Shown here one piece after another: positions 42,890 to 52,446 of a DNA stretch of 64,000 bases. A program made the translations under genes and the position numbers. Positions within the stretch are counted from its first letter, which is position 1, and each line of letters starts with the position of its first letter. This DNA is from Polynucleobacter sp. SHI8 (GTDB lineage: Bacteria > Pseudomonadota > Gammaproteobacteria > Burkholderiales > Burkholderiaceae), in contig NZ_AP027204.1 of the NCBI RefSeq assembly GCF_027944005.1, positions 1,550,001 to 1,614,000 of the forward strand, in the 5' to 3' direction. The notes under the pieces are model-generated. The model had not been told where the DNA came from. It did no database searches and saw nothing but the letters and a program-made list of their open reading frames with translations.

Positions 42890-43396
42890 TCAATTCATAC
42901 ACTGCTGAAAATCAGCACTACCTGGAATTAGACCTAAGCGAATACATTTTTGACGCTTGATATCATGTGGATTACTTTGAACTGATGGCGGGTTAACAGG
43001 CGGCTTAGGAGGAGTCTGAGGTTGAATAAACTCATTATCTTTCCAAATGCCTTGTTGATAAATTGTTCCATTTGAATAGTAATAAATACCATAACCGCTT
43101 CGTTTATTGTCCTTATGTTGCCCCACAAATTTACTACCGTCTGGATAAGTATAGGTGCCCTGACCATTAAATTTGTTATCTTTAAATTGCCCAGAATATT
43201 TATCGCCATTCGAGTAAGTAACTGTTCCATACCCATGCGCTAAACCATCCCTAAATTCGCCAATATATTTATCTCCCCCAGAATAAGTCCCCCCATAACA
43301 ACTCCCTAAATAATCCCTATTACAAGTCGGCAAATTACTCTGAGCAAAAGAAAAGCTCGAGATCAATAAACTTAAGAATATTAATGTTTTTTTCAT
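42890..43396 (-). CDS. Exported MORN-repeat protein with C-terminal tag
   Basis: A 168-residue paralog of the MORN proteins at 4.9-14.9 kb, found about 28 kb from them. The order is the same: signal peptide (MKKTLIFLSLLISSFSFAQ), LPTCNRDYLGSC, about four MORN repeats (SGGDKYIGEFRDGLAHGYGT and so on), the closing GTIYQQGIWKDNEFIQP, a Pro-rich linker, and the tag KCIRLGLIPGSADFQQC. It is the simplest, most regular member and may resemble the ancestral form. It lies just downstream of tRNA-Pro and has no kinase or FHA genes nearby, so the MORN proteins may have a role apart from that system. Confidence 0.85.
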   Translation of the reverse strand: MKKTLIFLSLLISSFSFAQSNLPTCNRDYLGSCYGGTYSGGDKYIGEFRDGLAHGYGTVTYSNGDKYSGQFKDNKFNGQGTYTYPDGSKFVGQHKDNKRSGYGIYYYSNGTIYQQGIWKDNEFIQPQTPPKPPVNPPSVQSNPHDIKRQKCIRLGLIPGSADFQQCMN

Positions 43397-43437
43397 AGAT
43401 CTTTAGAGAAAAGAGTATCTCAAAACTTTTATATAAT

Positions 43438-43514
43438 TGGTCGGGACGGTGTGATTCGAACACACGACCCCTTGCACCCCATGCAAGTACGCTACCAGGC
43501 TGCGCTACGCCCCG
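43438..43514 (-). tRNA. tRNA-Pro (anticodon GGG)
   Basis: A 77-base cloverleaf with an acceptor stem CGGGGCG/CGTCCCG, encoded CCA end, T-arm with TTCGAATC, and anticodon stem CTTGC/GCAAG around loop ATGGGGT, giving GGG. It follows the MerR gene by 17 bases. Confidence 0.95.
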
Positions 43515-43531
43515 ACGAGCTTTAAATTATA

Positions 43532-43924
43532 TCAGTTGACAGATTTGGAGTGATCAACAAGTTTGCGTAAATCACCCAAAATGTTGAATACAGCTTCAAG
43601 TTCAGTTCTAATCTGACCTTGACTATCTAACTCTTCTAAGCGATTTTTAGCACCATGGATGGTAAAGCCATCGTTATAAAGTAAGTCTCTGATTCTTCTG
43701 ATAAGCACCACTTCATGGTGCTGATAGTATCTTCTATTACCTCTGCGCTTCTGAGGTTTGAGTTGATTAAACTCCTGCTCCCAATAACGCAGTACGTGTG
43801 GCTTGACAGCGCACAAGTCCCCTACTTCACCAATAGTGAAATATCTCTTGGCAGGTATCGGCGGCAAAGTAACCTTTTGGGTTTCTTTGATATCGCTTAA
43901 CGAGAGTTCAGTGGGTAAATTCAT
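43532..43924 (-). CDS. MerR-family transcriptional regulator
   Basis: A 130-residue MerR-type regulator. The winged helix is at residues about 24-95: [20 protein letters not shown], then WEQEF and [16 protein letters not shown]. This is the form found next to ihfA in many proteobacteria. There is no metal-binding Cys set at the C-terminus, so the effector is unknown. It follows ihfA by 65 bases on the same strand and precedes tRNA-Pro, a conserved betaproteobacterial gene order. Confidence 0.92.
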   Translation of the reverse strand: MNLPTELSLSDIKETQKVTLPPIPAKRYFTIGEVGDLCAVKPHVLRYWEQEFNQLKPQKRRGNRRYYQHHEVVLIRRIRDLLYNDGFTIHGAKNRLEELDSQGQIRTELEAVFNILGDLRKLVDHSKSVN

Positions 43925-43989
43925 ATTCGGTGTGTTTGGGTTTGATACAAGTGTTTGCTAAAACTGGTATTTACTTCGGTTCTACTTAA

Positions 43990-44304
43990 TTAAACTACCT
44001 TAATATCTTTACTGTCTATCGCATCTTTTAACTTTTGACTGGCATGAAACGTCACTACTCTTCTTGCACTGATGGGTATTTCTTGTCCAGTTTTAGGATT
44101 ACGTCCTGGTCTTGCTGTTTTATTTCTGAGCTGAAAATTACCAAACCCAGAAATCTTTACATCGATACCACGCTCTAAATGATGTGCAATGTTCTCAAAA
44201 AAAGCATCTATCATCTCTTTTGCTTCACGTTTATTGAGTCCAACGTGATCAAATATTGCTTCTGATAATTCTATTTTTGTTATTGTTGCTGGGGTATTTT
44301 CCAT
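43990..44304 (-). CDS. ihfA: Integration host factor subunit alpha
   Basis: A 104-residue DNA-bending protein of the HU/IHF family. Landmarks are [20 protein letters not shown] at the dimer helices, [17 protein letters not shown] and the beta-arm [20 protein letters not shown], with the Pro that intercalates into DNA in the arm. It forms a heterodimer with IHF-beta and bends DNA in recombination, replication and transcription. It lies 36 bases after pheT, the usual pheST-ihfA order. Confidence 0.96.
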   Translation of the reverse strand: MENTPATITKIELSEAIFDHVGLNKREAKEMIDAFFENIAHHLERGIDVKISGFGNFQLRNKTARPGRNPKTGQEIPISARRVVTFHASQKLKDAIDSKDIKVV

Positions 44305-44340
44305 AATTATCTCTTTAAATCTTATAGTTAGAAGTGTATG

Positions 44341-46800
44341 CTACCTTAATCTCGCGGAAAATTGAATAAGAACTTGATCTAAAAGTTGTTTAATTGCATT
44401 TTCCACATCAGTATCCTGCAAAGTCTGAGCATCGTCCGACAAAGTTACCCGAAAAGCTAAACTCTTTTCATCCAATTGCATCCCACTTAAACGCTCAGGT
44501 GTAGGTCTAAATTCGTCAAAAAGAGCAATATGTGTGACCAAACGAGATGCTGCTTGATGCAAAGCATCAAGCACTTTTTGTGCAGGGATATTGGCTTGAA
44601 GAACAATCGCCAAGTCACGCTCCACCGATGGGAACTTACTTGGTTCGACTAGTTTAGGTAAATCAATCGCTAAAACCTTTTCCAAATCAATCTCAAATAG
44701 CACTGGCGCTAAAGCAAATCCAAAGTGCTGTTGTAATTTGGGATGAAATTCACCGATAAAGCCGATTTCAAGACGATTTCCTGAAGCATCTTGTTTGAAA
44801 ACCACAGCACTTCTACCTGGATGAAACGCTGGATGCTGCGCTGCTTGCGTCGTAATGGTGAGAGGCTGCAAAATCGCTTCTAGATCGGCTTTGACATCAA
44901 AAAAATCAATTCTTCTCGAGGCACTTCCCCATTGTTCTGATTCCACATCACCATAAGCTAAACCACCGATACGCATCGGTTGCTCCATGCCGGCGACACT
45001 GAGTGGACCGTCTTGGATGTTTTGATTACGCGTAAATACTCTTCCAAGCTCAAAGATCCGAACGCGGGTTGCCTTGCGGTTGAGGTTGGTTTTGAGGTTG
45101 TGAACTAATCCACCCAGCAGTGAGCTACGCATTACGGCAAATTGTTCGGCAAGAGGATTCAGTACCGGGATGGGTTGCGAATTGTTACTAATAATGGTTT
45201 CTGACTCTTGATCAATAAAGCCATAATTAACCACTTCTTGATAATCCTGTGCGGCAATCGTGTGACGCAAAGCGTGCATACTACGCTTGGTCTCGTTCGT
45301 GGTTTTGACGCGGATACTGGCTTGTGGTGCGAGTTCCGGAATATTTTCAAAACCATATAAACGCGCGATCTCTTCGATTAAGTCTTCTTCAATCTGTAAA
45401 TCAAAGCGATATCTTGGTGTCTCCACCACGAATACCTCTTGCGGTGTACCTGGATGCATTCTTGCATACGAAAAATCTAAGCCATCAAAATACTCACTGA
45501 TTTGATTGCCGTCCATCTGGATACCTAAGATCTTTTCTACTCGTGGAACCCGCAAGGTGATTTGATGACTTTTTGGCAATTCAAAAATCTGATCGTCAAG
45601 GGGACCTATCTCCCCACCACAAATTTCTTGAACAAGTTGGACAACATAATCTAAATACTTCACGGTACGGTCAGGATCCACACCACGCTCAAACCGAAAC
45701 GCCGCATCGGTCGAGAACTTCAGTTGCCTTGCTCTGCCCTGAATGGCGCTTGGCCACCAAAAAGCAGATTCAATATAAATGTTCTTAGTATCTGAAGTGA
45801 CCGCTGAGTGATCGCCCCCCATAATGCCAGCGATACTCTCAATCCCTTGGTCATCGGTAATCACTCCGACGGGCAAAGAGATATTACCCAAGCTTACTTC
45901 TTGACCATTGAGTAACAGAACTTTTTCTTCTGGTTTGGCAAAGCGAACTTGCAATTCTCCTTTGATTTTTTCCAAATCAAAAATATGCGTAGGTTGTCCC
46001 ATCTCTAACATCACATAGTTGGAGATATCAACTAGTGCCGAGATACTTCTTTGTCCACTACTAGCTAAGCGTCGTACCATCCATGCGGGGCTCACTGCTT
46101 TGGCATTGACCCCTTTGATGATACGTCCTGCAAATCGGCCACAAAGGGCTTTATCAAGCACATGAACTTGTAAACGATCTTTGATGGTTTCTTTAACTTT
46201 AAAGTTAGGACGCTCAAGCAGAGGTGATCCAGTTAATGCGCTAACTTCTCTAGCAATCCCAAAAACAGATAAACAATCTGCTTTATTTGGAGTGAGCTTG
46301 ATGGTAAAGATGGTGTCATCCAGGCCCAAGTATTCACGAATATTAGTACCAACCGGTGCGTCAAGTGGCAACTCATAGATGCCAGCATGATCTTCACCAA
46401 GACCAATTTCTCGACCAGAACACAGCATGCCGTAACTCTCTACGCCACGTAATTTACCAATCTTAATTTTGAAGCTTTTACCATCTTCACCAGGTGGCAA
46501 CTCTGCACCAACCATGGCACACGGAATCTTAATACCTACGCGCGCATTGGGTGCGCCGCACACAATTTGCAGGGGCTCTGGCGAAAGAGTACCCACTGAT
46601 ACTTTACAAACGCGTAAACGATCTGCATCGGGATGTTGGGTTGCTTCAAGTATTTCGGCAACAACAACAGAATGAAATGGTGGCGCTAATTTTTTTGTTT
46701 CTTCTACTTCTAATCCTGCCATTGTCATTAAATGCTCAAGGGCATCGGTCGTGATGGGCGGATTAACAAACTGTCTTAGCCATGATTCGGAAAATTGCAT
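44341..46800 (-). CDS. pheT: Phenylalanyl-tRNA synthetase beta subunit
   Basis: An 819-residue beta chain of the alpha2-beta2 phenylalanyl-tRNA synthetase. Domains in order are a tRNA-binding OB domain (about 39-150, VVAEILEATQHPDADRL), the B3/B4 editing region (about 210-390, with the GIMGG segment), B5 (about 410-490), the catalytic-like core, and a C-terminal ferredoxin-like anticodon-binding domain (about 725-819, SKFPSVERDLAIVL). Full length. It follows pheS by 37 bases on the minus strand and precedes ihfA. Confidence 0.97.
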   Translation of the reverse strand: MQFSESWLRQFVNPPITTDALEHLMTMAGLEVEETKKLAPPFHSVVVAEILEATQHPDADRLRVCKVSVGTLSPEPLQIVCGAPNARVGIKIPCAMVGAELPPGEDGKSFKIKIGKLRGVESYGMLCSGREIGLGEDHAGIYELPLDAPVGTNIREYLGLDDTIFTIKLTPNKADCLSVFGIAREVSALTGSPLLERPNFKVKETIKDRLQVHVLDKALCGRFAGRIIKGVNAKAVSPAWMVRRLASSGQRSISALVDISNYVMLEMGQPTHIFDLEKIKGELQVRFAKPEEKVLLLNGQEVSLGNISLPVGVITDDQGIESIAGIMGGDHSAVTSDTKNIYIESAFWWPSAIQGRARQLKFSTDAAFRFERGVDPDRTVKYLDYVVQLVQEICGGEIGPLDDQIFELPKSHQITLRVPRVEKILGIQMDGNQISEYFDGLDFSYARMHPGTPQEVFVVETPRYRFDLQIEEDLIEEIARLYGFENIPELAPQASIRVKTTNETKRSMHALRHTIAAQDYQEVVNYGFIDQESETIISNNSQPIPVLNPLAEQFAVMRSSLLGGLVHNLKTNLNRKATRVRIFELGRVFTRNQNIQDGPLSVAGMEQPMRIGGLAYGDVESEQWGSASRRIDFFDVKADLEAILQPLTITTQAAQHPAFHPGRSAVVFKQDASGNRLEIGFIGEFHPKLQQHFGFALAPVLFEIDLEKVLAIDLPKLVEPSKFPSVERDLAIVLQANIPAQKVLDALHQAASRLVTHIALFDEFRPTPERLSGMQLDEKSLAFRVTLSDDAQTLQDTDVENAIKQLLDQVLIQFSARLR

Positions 46801-46837
46801 ATAAAGTCTCTATTGAATATGTACTAAGGAATATGAA

Positions 46838-47896
46838 CTAAGCTGGAAATTGATTTAAAAAACGTAAGTCGTTTTCAAAGAATAAACGTAAATCATCAAC
46901 GCCATAACGTAACATCGTGAGCCGTTCTAATCCTGAACCAAAGGCAAAGCCAATATACTCTTCAGGATCTAAACCCATATTCCGAATGACGGTTGGGTGG
47001 ACTTGTCCTGAACCAGAAATCTCTAACCATCGGCCTGCTAATTTTCCAGAGGGAAACGCAATATCAATTTCAGCGGATGGTTCTGTAAACGGAAAATACG
47101 ATGGACGAAAACGTAAATTAAGTGCGTCGTTTTCAAAAAAGGCTTTTAAGAATTGTGTGTAAATACCTTTCAATGCAGCGAAGGTCACATCTTTACCAAT
47201 CCATAATCCTTCGACTTGATGAAACATCGGTGAGTGCGTTGCATCACTATCCACACGATACGTTCTACCGGGTGCAATCACACGAATCTCAGGCATATCA
47301 TCTAAATTACCAAAAGTAGCTAAGTGTTGTTTGACTGCCTCACTGGCATACCGAATTTGCATCGGGCTTGTATGGGTTCTTAGTAGTAAAGACTTGCCCT
47401 GCACATCATGACCTTCCACATAAAAGGTATCTTGCATGGATCTTGCAGGATGATTCTCTGGACTATTAAGGGCTGTAAAATTAAACCAATCGTTTTCGAT
47501 TTCAGGGCCCTGAGCTACATCAAATCCAATCGAATGAAAGATTTCTTCTACACGCTCCCAGGTGCGCATTACAGGATGTAGACTGCCCATCCCTCTGCCA
47601 CGACCGGGCAAGGACACGTCAATCGCCTCTTGGGAAAGTCTTGCTTGTAAGAGATCATCCGCGAGTTGGGCACGTCTTACCTGCAAAGCACCTTCAATAG
47701 ACGCTTTGGCAAGATTGATACGCGCACCTTCGGTTTTTCTGATGTCTGGGTCGAGCTTACCAAGTCCCTTGAGCATTTCTGTCAAGAGACCTGACTTACC
47801 GAGATATTTTGCCTTGACCTCCTCCAAAGCGACCGCGTCGCTGGTGGAGGAGAAACTTTCAGTAGCTTCTTTGACCAGTTGATCTAAATCAACCAT
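46838..47896 (-). CDS. pheS: Phenylalanyl-tRNA synthetase alpha subunit
   Basis: A 352-residue catalytic subunit of a class II synthetase. The N-terminal coiled coil (1-100) is followed by the core with [19 protein letters not shown], motif 2 in [20 protein letters not shown] and motif 3 in [15 protein letters not shown] near the end. It activates phenylalanine and transfers it to tRNA-Phe together with PheT. It lies 11 bases after rplT, so the ribosomal protein and synthetase genes probably share a transcript. Confidence 0.97.
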   Translation of the reverse strand: MVDLDQLVKEATESFSSTSDAVALEEVKAKYLGKSGLLTEMLKGLGKLDPDIRKTEGARINLAKASIEGALQVRRAQLADDLLQARLSQEAIDVSLPGRGRGMGSLHPVMRTWERVEEIFHSIGFDVAQGPEIENDWFNFTALNSPENHPARSMQDTFYVEGHDVQGKSLLLRTHTSPMQIRYASEAVKQHLATFGNLDDMPEIRVIAPGRTYRVDSDATHSPMFHQVEGLWIGKDVTFAALKGIYTQFLKAFFENDALNLRFRPSYFPFTEPSAEIDIAFPSGKLAGRWLEISGSGQVHPTVIRNMGLDPEEYIGFAFGSGLERLTMLRYGVDDLRLFFENDLRFLNQFPA

Positions 47897-47907
47897 ACAC
47901 TACTTAC

Positions 47908-48270
47908 TTAAGCTGCAGCTTGAACAGTTTTGATCTTTTCGACCAAGGCAGCAAAAGCAGGCTTGTCATGAATCGCCATGTCAGATAAGACTTTGCGATC
48001 GAGATCAATTTCCGCTTTTTTCAGGCCATTGATAAATACACTGTAGCTTAAGTCATGTTCACGAACTGCCGCATTAATCCGCGCAATCCATAAAGCACGG
48101 AAAGTACGCTTCTTATTACGACGGTCACGATAGGCATATTGCCCAGCGCGCATCACCGCTTCTTTAGCGATACGGAATACATTACTACGACGACCGCGAT
48201 AGCCTTTGGCTGCGTCGGTTACTTTTTTGTGACGGGCACGTGCTGTGACTCCGCGTTTTACTCTAGGCAT
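47908..48270 (-). CDS. rplT: 50S ribosomal protein L20
   Basis: A 120-residue ribosomal protein L20 ([16 protein letters not shown], then [18 protein letters not shown]). L20 binds 23S rRNA early in assembly. In E. coli it also represses translation of its own operon by binding the mRNA between infC and rpmI; here that interval has notable hairpins. It follows rpmI after 19 bases with a good AAGGAGA site. Confidence 0.97.
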   Translation of the reverse strand: MPRVKRGVTARARHKKVTDAAKGYRGRRSNVFRIAKEAVMRAGQYAYRDRRNKKRTFRALWIARINAAVREHDLSYSVFINGLKKAEIDLDRKVLSDMAIHDKPAFAALVEKIKTVQAAA

Positions 48271-48289
48271 GAGATTCTCCTTTTATCAA

Positions 48290-48487
48290 TTAAGCGTACG
48301 GCAACATCGCACGAACAGATTTCACATTGGTTTCATGAACCTCTGCAGAACCACGTAAGTGACGTTTGTTTTTCGTTGTCTTTTTGGTTAGGATATGGCG
48401 CTTGAACGCCTGTCCACGCTTAATCGATCCGCTTCCGCGAACCTTAAAGCGCTTGGCTGCACCGCTTTTGCTCTTCATTTTGGGCAT
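48290..48487 (-). CDS. rpmI: 50S ribosomal protein L35
   Basis: A 65-residue ribosomal protein L35 ([20 protein letters not shown], then [20 protein letters not shown]). It is full length and very basic. It lies 145 bases after infC and just before rplT, the usual infC-rpmI-rplT order. A ribosome site AAAGGGAGCA precedes the ATG. Confidence 0.97.
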   Translation of the reverse strand: MPKMKSKSGAAKRFKVRGSGSIKRGQAFKRHILTKKTTKNKRHLRGSAEVHETNVKSVRAMLPYA

Positions 48488-48571
48488 GATTGCTCCCTTT
48501 TCACTAATTTGTATCGCTCAGGTGGTTATTCATATTCAATAACACTTTTAAAACCCAGCCATACTTCTATT

Positions 48572-48629
48572 GAGCTTGACGCTCTCACTGCTTTGAGCTT
48601 GCGCTCATATTTAAAAGCTTACGCTTTTA
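48572..48629 (-). promoter_or_regulatory. Three tandem hairpins in the infC-rpmI interval
   Basis: Read on the transcript strand, just after the infC stop come AAAAGC-GTAA-GCTTTT (48612-48629 with the outer pair), GAGC-GCAA-GCTC (48595-48606) and GAGC-GTCAA-GCTC (48572-48584). The first two have GNRA-type tetraloops. They may be involved in L20-dependent control, mRNA processing or attenuation before rpmI. Confidence 0.5.
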
Positions 48630-48632
48630 TCA

Positions 48633-49154
48633 CTACTTCTTTTTAACAGGTGATAAAACCATTACCATCTGTCTGCCTTCCATCTTCGGAAATTGTTCAA
48701 CAACTCCGTAAGGCTCTAAATCAATTTTCAAACGATCCAACATTCGCATCCCAATTTCTTGGTGGGCCATTTCACGACCTCTAAAACGCAACGTAATCTT
48801 GGTTTTATCGCCTTCTTCTAAAAAGCGGATCAGATTTCGCAACTTCACACCGTAATCACCGTCATCAGTACCAGGTCTAAACTTCACTTCTTTTACCTGA
48901 ATTACCTTCTGCTTTAACTTAGCTTCATGCGCTTTCTTGGCCTCTTGATACTTGAACTTACCGTAGTCCATGATCTTACAAACCGGAGGAACCGCAGTAG
49001 GAGCAATCTCCACTAAATCCGTTTCTTCCTCTTCAGCTAATTTCAATGCATCAAATACCTTGAAAACGCCTAATGCTTGTCCTTGGGAACCAATCAATCG
49101 CACTTCAGGAACATTTATTTCCCGGTTAATACGATGCAGTTTTTCTGTAGCGAT
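48633..49154 (-). CDS. infC: Translation initiation factor IF-3
   Basis: A 173-residue IF-3. The reading frame starts at a non-AUG codon: ATC at 49154, preceded by AGAGGTAAAGAT, giving (I/M)[19 protein letters not shown]. An internal ATG does not exist before the conserved HRIN-x-x-I, and a GTG-type start near 49103 would drop it. Rare infC start codons (AUU in E. coli) are used for autoregulation because IF-3 discriminates against them. The C-terminal domain ([19 protein letters not shown], then [17 protein letters not shown]) is complete. It follows thrS by 64 bases. Confidence 0.93.
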   Translation of the reverse strand: MATEKLHRINREINVPEVRLIGSQGQALGVFKVFDALKLAEEEETDLVEIAPTAVPPVCKIMDYGKFKYQEAKKAHEAKLKQKVIQVKEVKFRPGTDDGDYGVKLRNLIRFLEEGDKTKITLRFRGREMAHQEIGMRMLDRLKIDLEPYGVVEQFPKMEGRQMVMVLSPVKKK

Positions 49155-49218
49155 ATCTTTACCTCTTCTCTCAATTTATCAATAACTGTTCCTGCTCGTC
49201 TTTTTATAGACGCTCTTT

Positions 49219-51129
49219 TCAGACATCTTTTTGAGAAATATCTTTCTGGAGCCTGCTAGAGAAGTCTTCAATCGACATGACGCCTAAATCATCTCCACCT
49301 CTAGCACGAACAGCAACTAAGTTGCCATCACGCTCTTTATCACCCACCACAATTAAGTAAGGATGTTTTTGTAAAGCATGGTCTCGTATTTTATACGTTA
49401 TTTTCTCATTACGCAAATCCGCAAAGGCTCTAAATCCTTGTTTTTTTAGCATTTGTGCGACATTTTGTGCATATTGAGCAGAATTATCTGAAATATTTAA
49501 CACAACCGCTTGGGTAGGTGACAACCAAGTCGGCATAGCTCCCTCATGGTTTTCAATCAAAATACCAATAAATCGCTCTAATGAACCAACTATTGCTCGG
49601 TGGAGCATAACCGGCACTTTTCGACTATTGTCGTCAGCAACATACTCTGCACCTAAACGTCCGGGCATGGAAAAATCCACCTGAACCGTACCACACTGCC
49701 AAGAACGCCCAATCGAGTCTTTGAGGTGATACTCGAGCTTTGGACCGTAAAAAGCTCCCTCGCCAGGTAACTCTTCCCACTCTTGACCAGAGGCCTTGAT
49801 CGCCGCACGCAATGCGTCCTCAGCTTTATCCCAAATAACATCTTCACCAACCCGCTTTTCTGGGCGGAGGGCTAATTTGACAGCAACTTCTTTAAAACCA
49901 AAGTCTTTGTAAACACTTCTGACCAATTTGTCAAAATCGGCTACTTCTTGCTGAATCTGGTCCTCTGTACAGAAAATATGACCGTCATCTTGAGTAAAAC
50001 CTCTGACTCGCATGAGTCCATGCAGAGCTCCTGATGGCTCATTTCTAACGCATTGCCCAAATTCACCAAAGCGAAGTGGCAAGTCACGATAGCTATGTAA
50101 TCCTGAATTAAATATCAGGACATGTCCTGGACAATTCATTGGCTTTAAAGCATAGGTTCTGTTCTCCGACTCTGTGGTGAACATATTGTCTTTGTAGTTA
50201 TCCCAGTGCCCTGACTTTTCCCACAGAACACGATCTAAGATCTGTGGCGCTTTAACCTCTTGGTAACCATAGTTTTCGTAAATTTTGCGCATGTACTGTT
50301 CAACCTGCTGCCAAATACTCCAACCTTTGGGATGCCAAAAGATGAGTCCTGGAGCCTCTTCCTGAAAATGGAATAAATCGAGTTGTTTACCTAACTTACG
50401 ATGATCACGCTTTTCTGCTTCTTCGAGCATATGAAGATATTGCTCAAGATCTTCCTTCTTCGTCCAGGCAGTACCATAGATTCGCTGAAGCATTTCATTC
50501 TTAGAATCTCCCCGCCAATAAGCACCGGCGACCTTCATGAGTTTGAACACTTTGAGTTTGCCAGTACTTGGCACGTGCGGTCCACGGCATAAGTCCGTAA
50601 ATTTGCCTTCGGCGTATAGCGAAACATCTTCACCCTGCGGAATACTTTCAATCAACTCCGCTTTGTAATGCTCACCCAAACCTTTGAAATAACTGATCGC
50701 TTCATCTCGAGGCACAACAGTACGTGTAACTTTTTCATCTTTCTTGGCAATTTCAGCCATACGCTTTTCAATAGCGAGAAGATCTTCTGGAGTAAAGGGT
50801 CTTGAATAAGCAAAGTCATAATAAAAACCATTGTCGATCACAGGACCAATCGTGACCTGTGCATCTGGAAACATTTCTTTTACGGCGTAAGCAAGTAAGT
50901 GCGCTGTCGAGTGACGAATCACCTCTAATCCTTCAGGATCCTTATCCGTCACAATCGCAAGATCAATATCTTGCTCAATCAGGTAACTAAGGTCAACAAG
51001 GTTTTGGTTAACTTTACCTGCTAGAGCTGCTTTAGCAAGGCCAGAGCCAATACTTTGTGCAACTTCAGCTACAGTTAAAGGAGCGTCATATTGGCGTTGT
51101 GAGCCATCAGGTAAGGTAACTACGGGCAT
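49219..51129 (-). CDS. thrS: Threonyl-tRNA synthetase
   Basis: A 636-residue class II synthetase. The domains are an N-terminal TGS (1-62, ending in DLSYLIEQD), the editing domain with the [16 protein letters not shown] metal-like motif (about 72-225), the catalytic core with [10 protein letters not shown] (zinc Cys) and [14 protein letters not shown], and the anticodon-binding domain (about 530-636). It charges tRNA-Thr and edits Ser-tRNA-Thr. It heads the thrS-infC-rpmI-rplT-pheST unit. Confidence 0.97.
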   Translation of the reverse strand: MPVVTLPDGSQRQYDAPLTVAEVAQSIGSGLAKAALAGKVNQNLVDLSYLIEQDIDLAIVTDKDPEGLEVIRHSTAHLLAYAVKEMFPDAQVTIGPVIDNGFYYDFAYSRPFTPEDLLAIEKRMAEIAKKDEKVTRTVVPRDEAISYFKGLGEHYKAELIESIPQGEDVSLYAEGKFTDLCRGPHVPSTGKLKVFKLMKVAGAYWRGDSKNEMLQRIYGTAWTKKEDLEQYLHMLEEAEKRDHRKLGKQLDLFHFQEEAPGLIFWHPKGWSIWQQVEQYMRKIYENYGYQEVKAPQILDRVLWEKSGHWDNYKDNMFTTESENRTYALKPMNCPGHVLIFNSGLHSYRDLPLRFGEFGQCVRNEPSGALHGLMRVRGFTQDDGHIFCTEDQIQQEVADFDKLVRSVYKDFGFKEVAVKLALRPEKRVGEDVIWDKAEDALRAAIKASGQEWEELPGEGAFYGPKLEYHLKDSIGRSWQCGTVQVDFSMPGRLGAEYVADDNSRKVPVMLHRAIVGSLERFIGILIENHEGAMPTWLSPTQAVVLNISDNSAQYAQNVAQMLKKQGFRAFADLRNEKITYKIRDHALQKHPYLIVVGDKERDGNLVAVRARGGDDLGVMSIEDFSSRLQKDISQKDV

Positions 51130-51169
51130 AAGTATTTAAGTTGTCGCGCTAGATTGAGTAAGAAACATA

Positions 51170-51196
51170 ATTATAAACGATTGATTCATCAAACAA
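51170..51196 (-). promoter_or_regulatory. Candidate thrS promoter
   Basis: On the minus strand a perfect -10 box TATAAT (51170-51175) lies 41 bases upstream of the thrS ATG. The -35 candidate TTGTTT (51191-51196) has a short 15-base spacing. The -10 box is convincing and the -35 box is not. Confidence 0.4.
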
Positions 51197-51320
51197 TTAA
51201 GGCATATCAAGCCTTTTATGCCTTTAGTTCTGTTACGCACATGATGATAAAAATAAAATCTTCATTAAAAACACTTTATGATGTAAATAAATCAAAAAAA
51301 TTAATTAAGGAGACGTGTCA

Positions 51321-52055
51321 ATGACAACTATTCAGTCAAACACTCAGGTTTTAAAACGGATTGGTTCTTTAATCCCATCATCGAATACCGTTCAAGAGCG
51401 AGAATACTATAGCGCCTTACCAAAGGGAACTTCTTTACACATTTCACGCCTGAAACTGACACACGTAGAAGCTGACTCTACCATTAAGGTCGTCGAAAAA
51501 TTAGGTGAAGCATCTGCAACTCTTGCTGATGCTGATGTGGATGTACTTCTTCTTGGCTTAACTGCACCGTCATCACGAAAAGGTTTAGGTTACGATCAAA
51601 CCCTCAAAAAGATGATGGAAGATTCGACTGGTAAACCAGCGACCACTGCAGCGACTGCTACCATTCAAGCGCTTGAAGTATTGGGTGTAAAACGTCTTGC
51701 CTTTTGTGCACCTTGGACCGATGAAATCAATGAGTTTAGTGTTGGGTTCTTAAGAGCGAATGGGATTGAAGTACCTAGACATAAAGCCCTCGGTATTGCC
51801 AAGAATTTAGATATCGGCAGACTTGATTCTTCTACTGCCTATGATATGGCTTTAGAACTCGATGGTCCAGATGTAGAAGCCATCATGCTCGCTTGTGGTA
51901 ACTGGTTCACGATGGAAGTAATTGACCAGCTCGAACAAAAAACAGGTAAACCCGTTATGACAACCAATCAAGTCAGTCTTTGGGGTGCTTTAAAAATACT
52001 CGGTCATGTCAATACATTACCTGGTTATGGAGTACTTTTGCGAGATCATTTGTAA
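51321..52055 (+). CDS. Maleate isomerase/arylmalonate decarboxylase-family protein
   Basis: A 244-residue Asp/Glu racemase-superfamily enzyme. The ATG at 51321 is 8 bases from AAGGAG; a GTG at 51315 is too close. Start and fold markers are RIGSLIPSSNTVQEREYY and TAATATIQALEVLGVKRLAF. Maleate isomerases and racemases use two Cys. Here the second is present in MLACGNWFTM, but the first position reads LLGLTAPSS, with Leu where C-T-S is expected. Arylmalonate decarboxylase also has only the second Cys, so a decarboxylase-like or otherwise divergent reaction is possible. It is transcribed divergently from thrS, with a TnpB relic downstream. Confidence 0.83.
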   Translation: MTTIQSNTQVLKRIGSLIPSSNTVQEREYYSALPKGTSLHISRLKLTHVEADSTIKVVEKLGEASATLADADVDVLLLGLTAPSSRKGLGYDQTLKKMMEDSTGKPATTAATATIQALEVLGVKRLAFCAPWTDEINEFSVGFLRANGIEVPRHKALGIAKNLDIGRLDSSTAYDMALELDGPDVEAIMLACGNWFTMEVIDQLEQKTGKPVMTTNQVSLWGALKILGHVNTLPGYGVLLRDHL

Positions 52056-52144
52056 ACGCGTGGTTTAACAACATCATTGATGAAGTGAACAATCGACTAC
52101 TTCCCATAGCTAAAGCAAGAGGGTTCAAATCTCCCTTGATTTAA

Positions 52145-52446
52145 CTACGAGGCTCCTACTGCTAGCATATTTAGTCCGATACGGGGAATCTTCTTGTTGG
52201 CATTAATGTCTCATCGTGGATCACTGCACAACAGTCGCAAGCCCATTCTCTTAGTCCAAGTCCTGCGATACCTTTCGGCCGCGACGGTGGTTTTTGGCCA
52301 CATGAAGAACAGGTTTGGGTTGTATGGCGCTCATTCACCTCTAAAAAGAAAACTCTTGCCTCATGGCACTTGTATTCCAACATTGTCTTCAATTGACTCC
52401 AGCATATATAACTATATAAAAAAGTCGCGACTTTTTTACATAGCAA
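52145..52446 (-). pseudogene. IS200/IS605-type TnpB (OrfB) C-terminal relic
   Basis: The minus strand carries only the C-terminal zinc-ribbon region of a TnpB transposase-associated protein: WSQLKTMLEYKCHEARVFF, NERHTTQTCSSCGQKPPSRP, and REWACDCCAVIHDE. After HDE the frame changes by one base; the other frame continues DINANKKIPRIGLNMLAVGA to a TAG at 52145, matching the normal DxNAAxNI ending of the family. Upstream of about 52403 the similarity stops. With N-terminal truncation and a frameshift it is inactive. It records a past insertion between the isomerase and alkylsulfatase genes. Confidence 0.82.
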
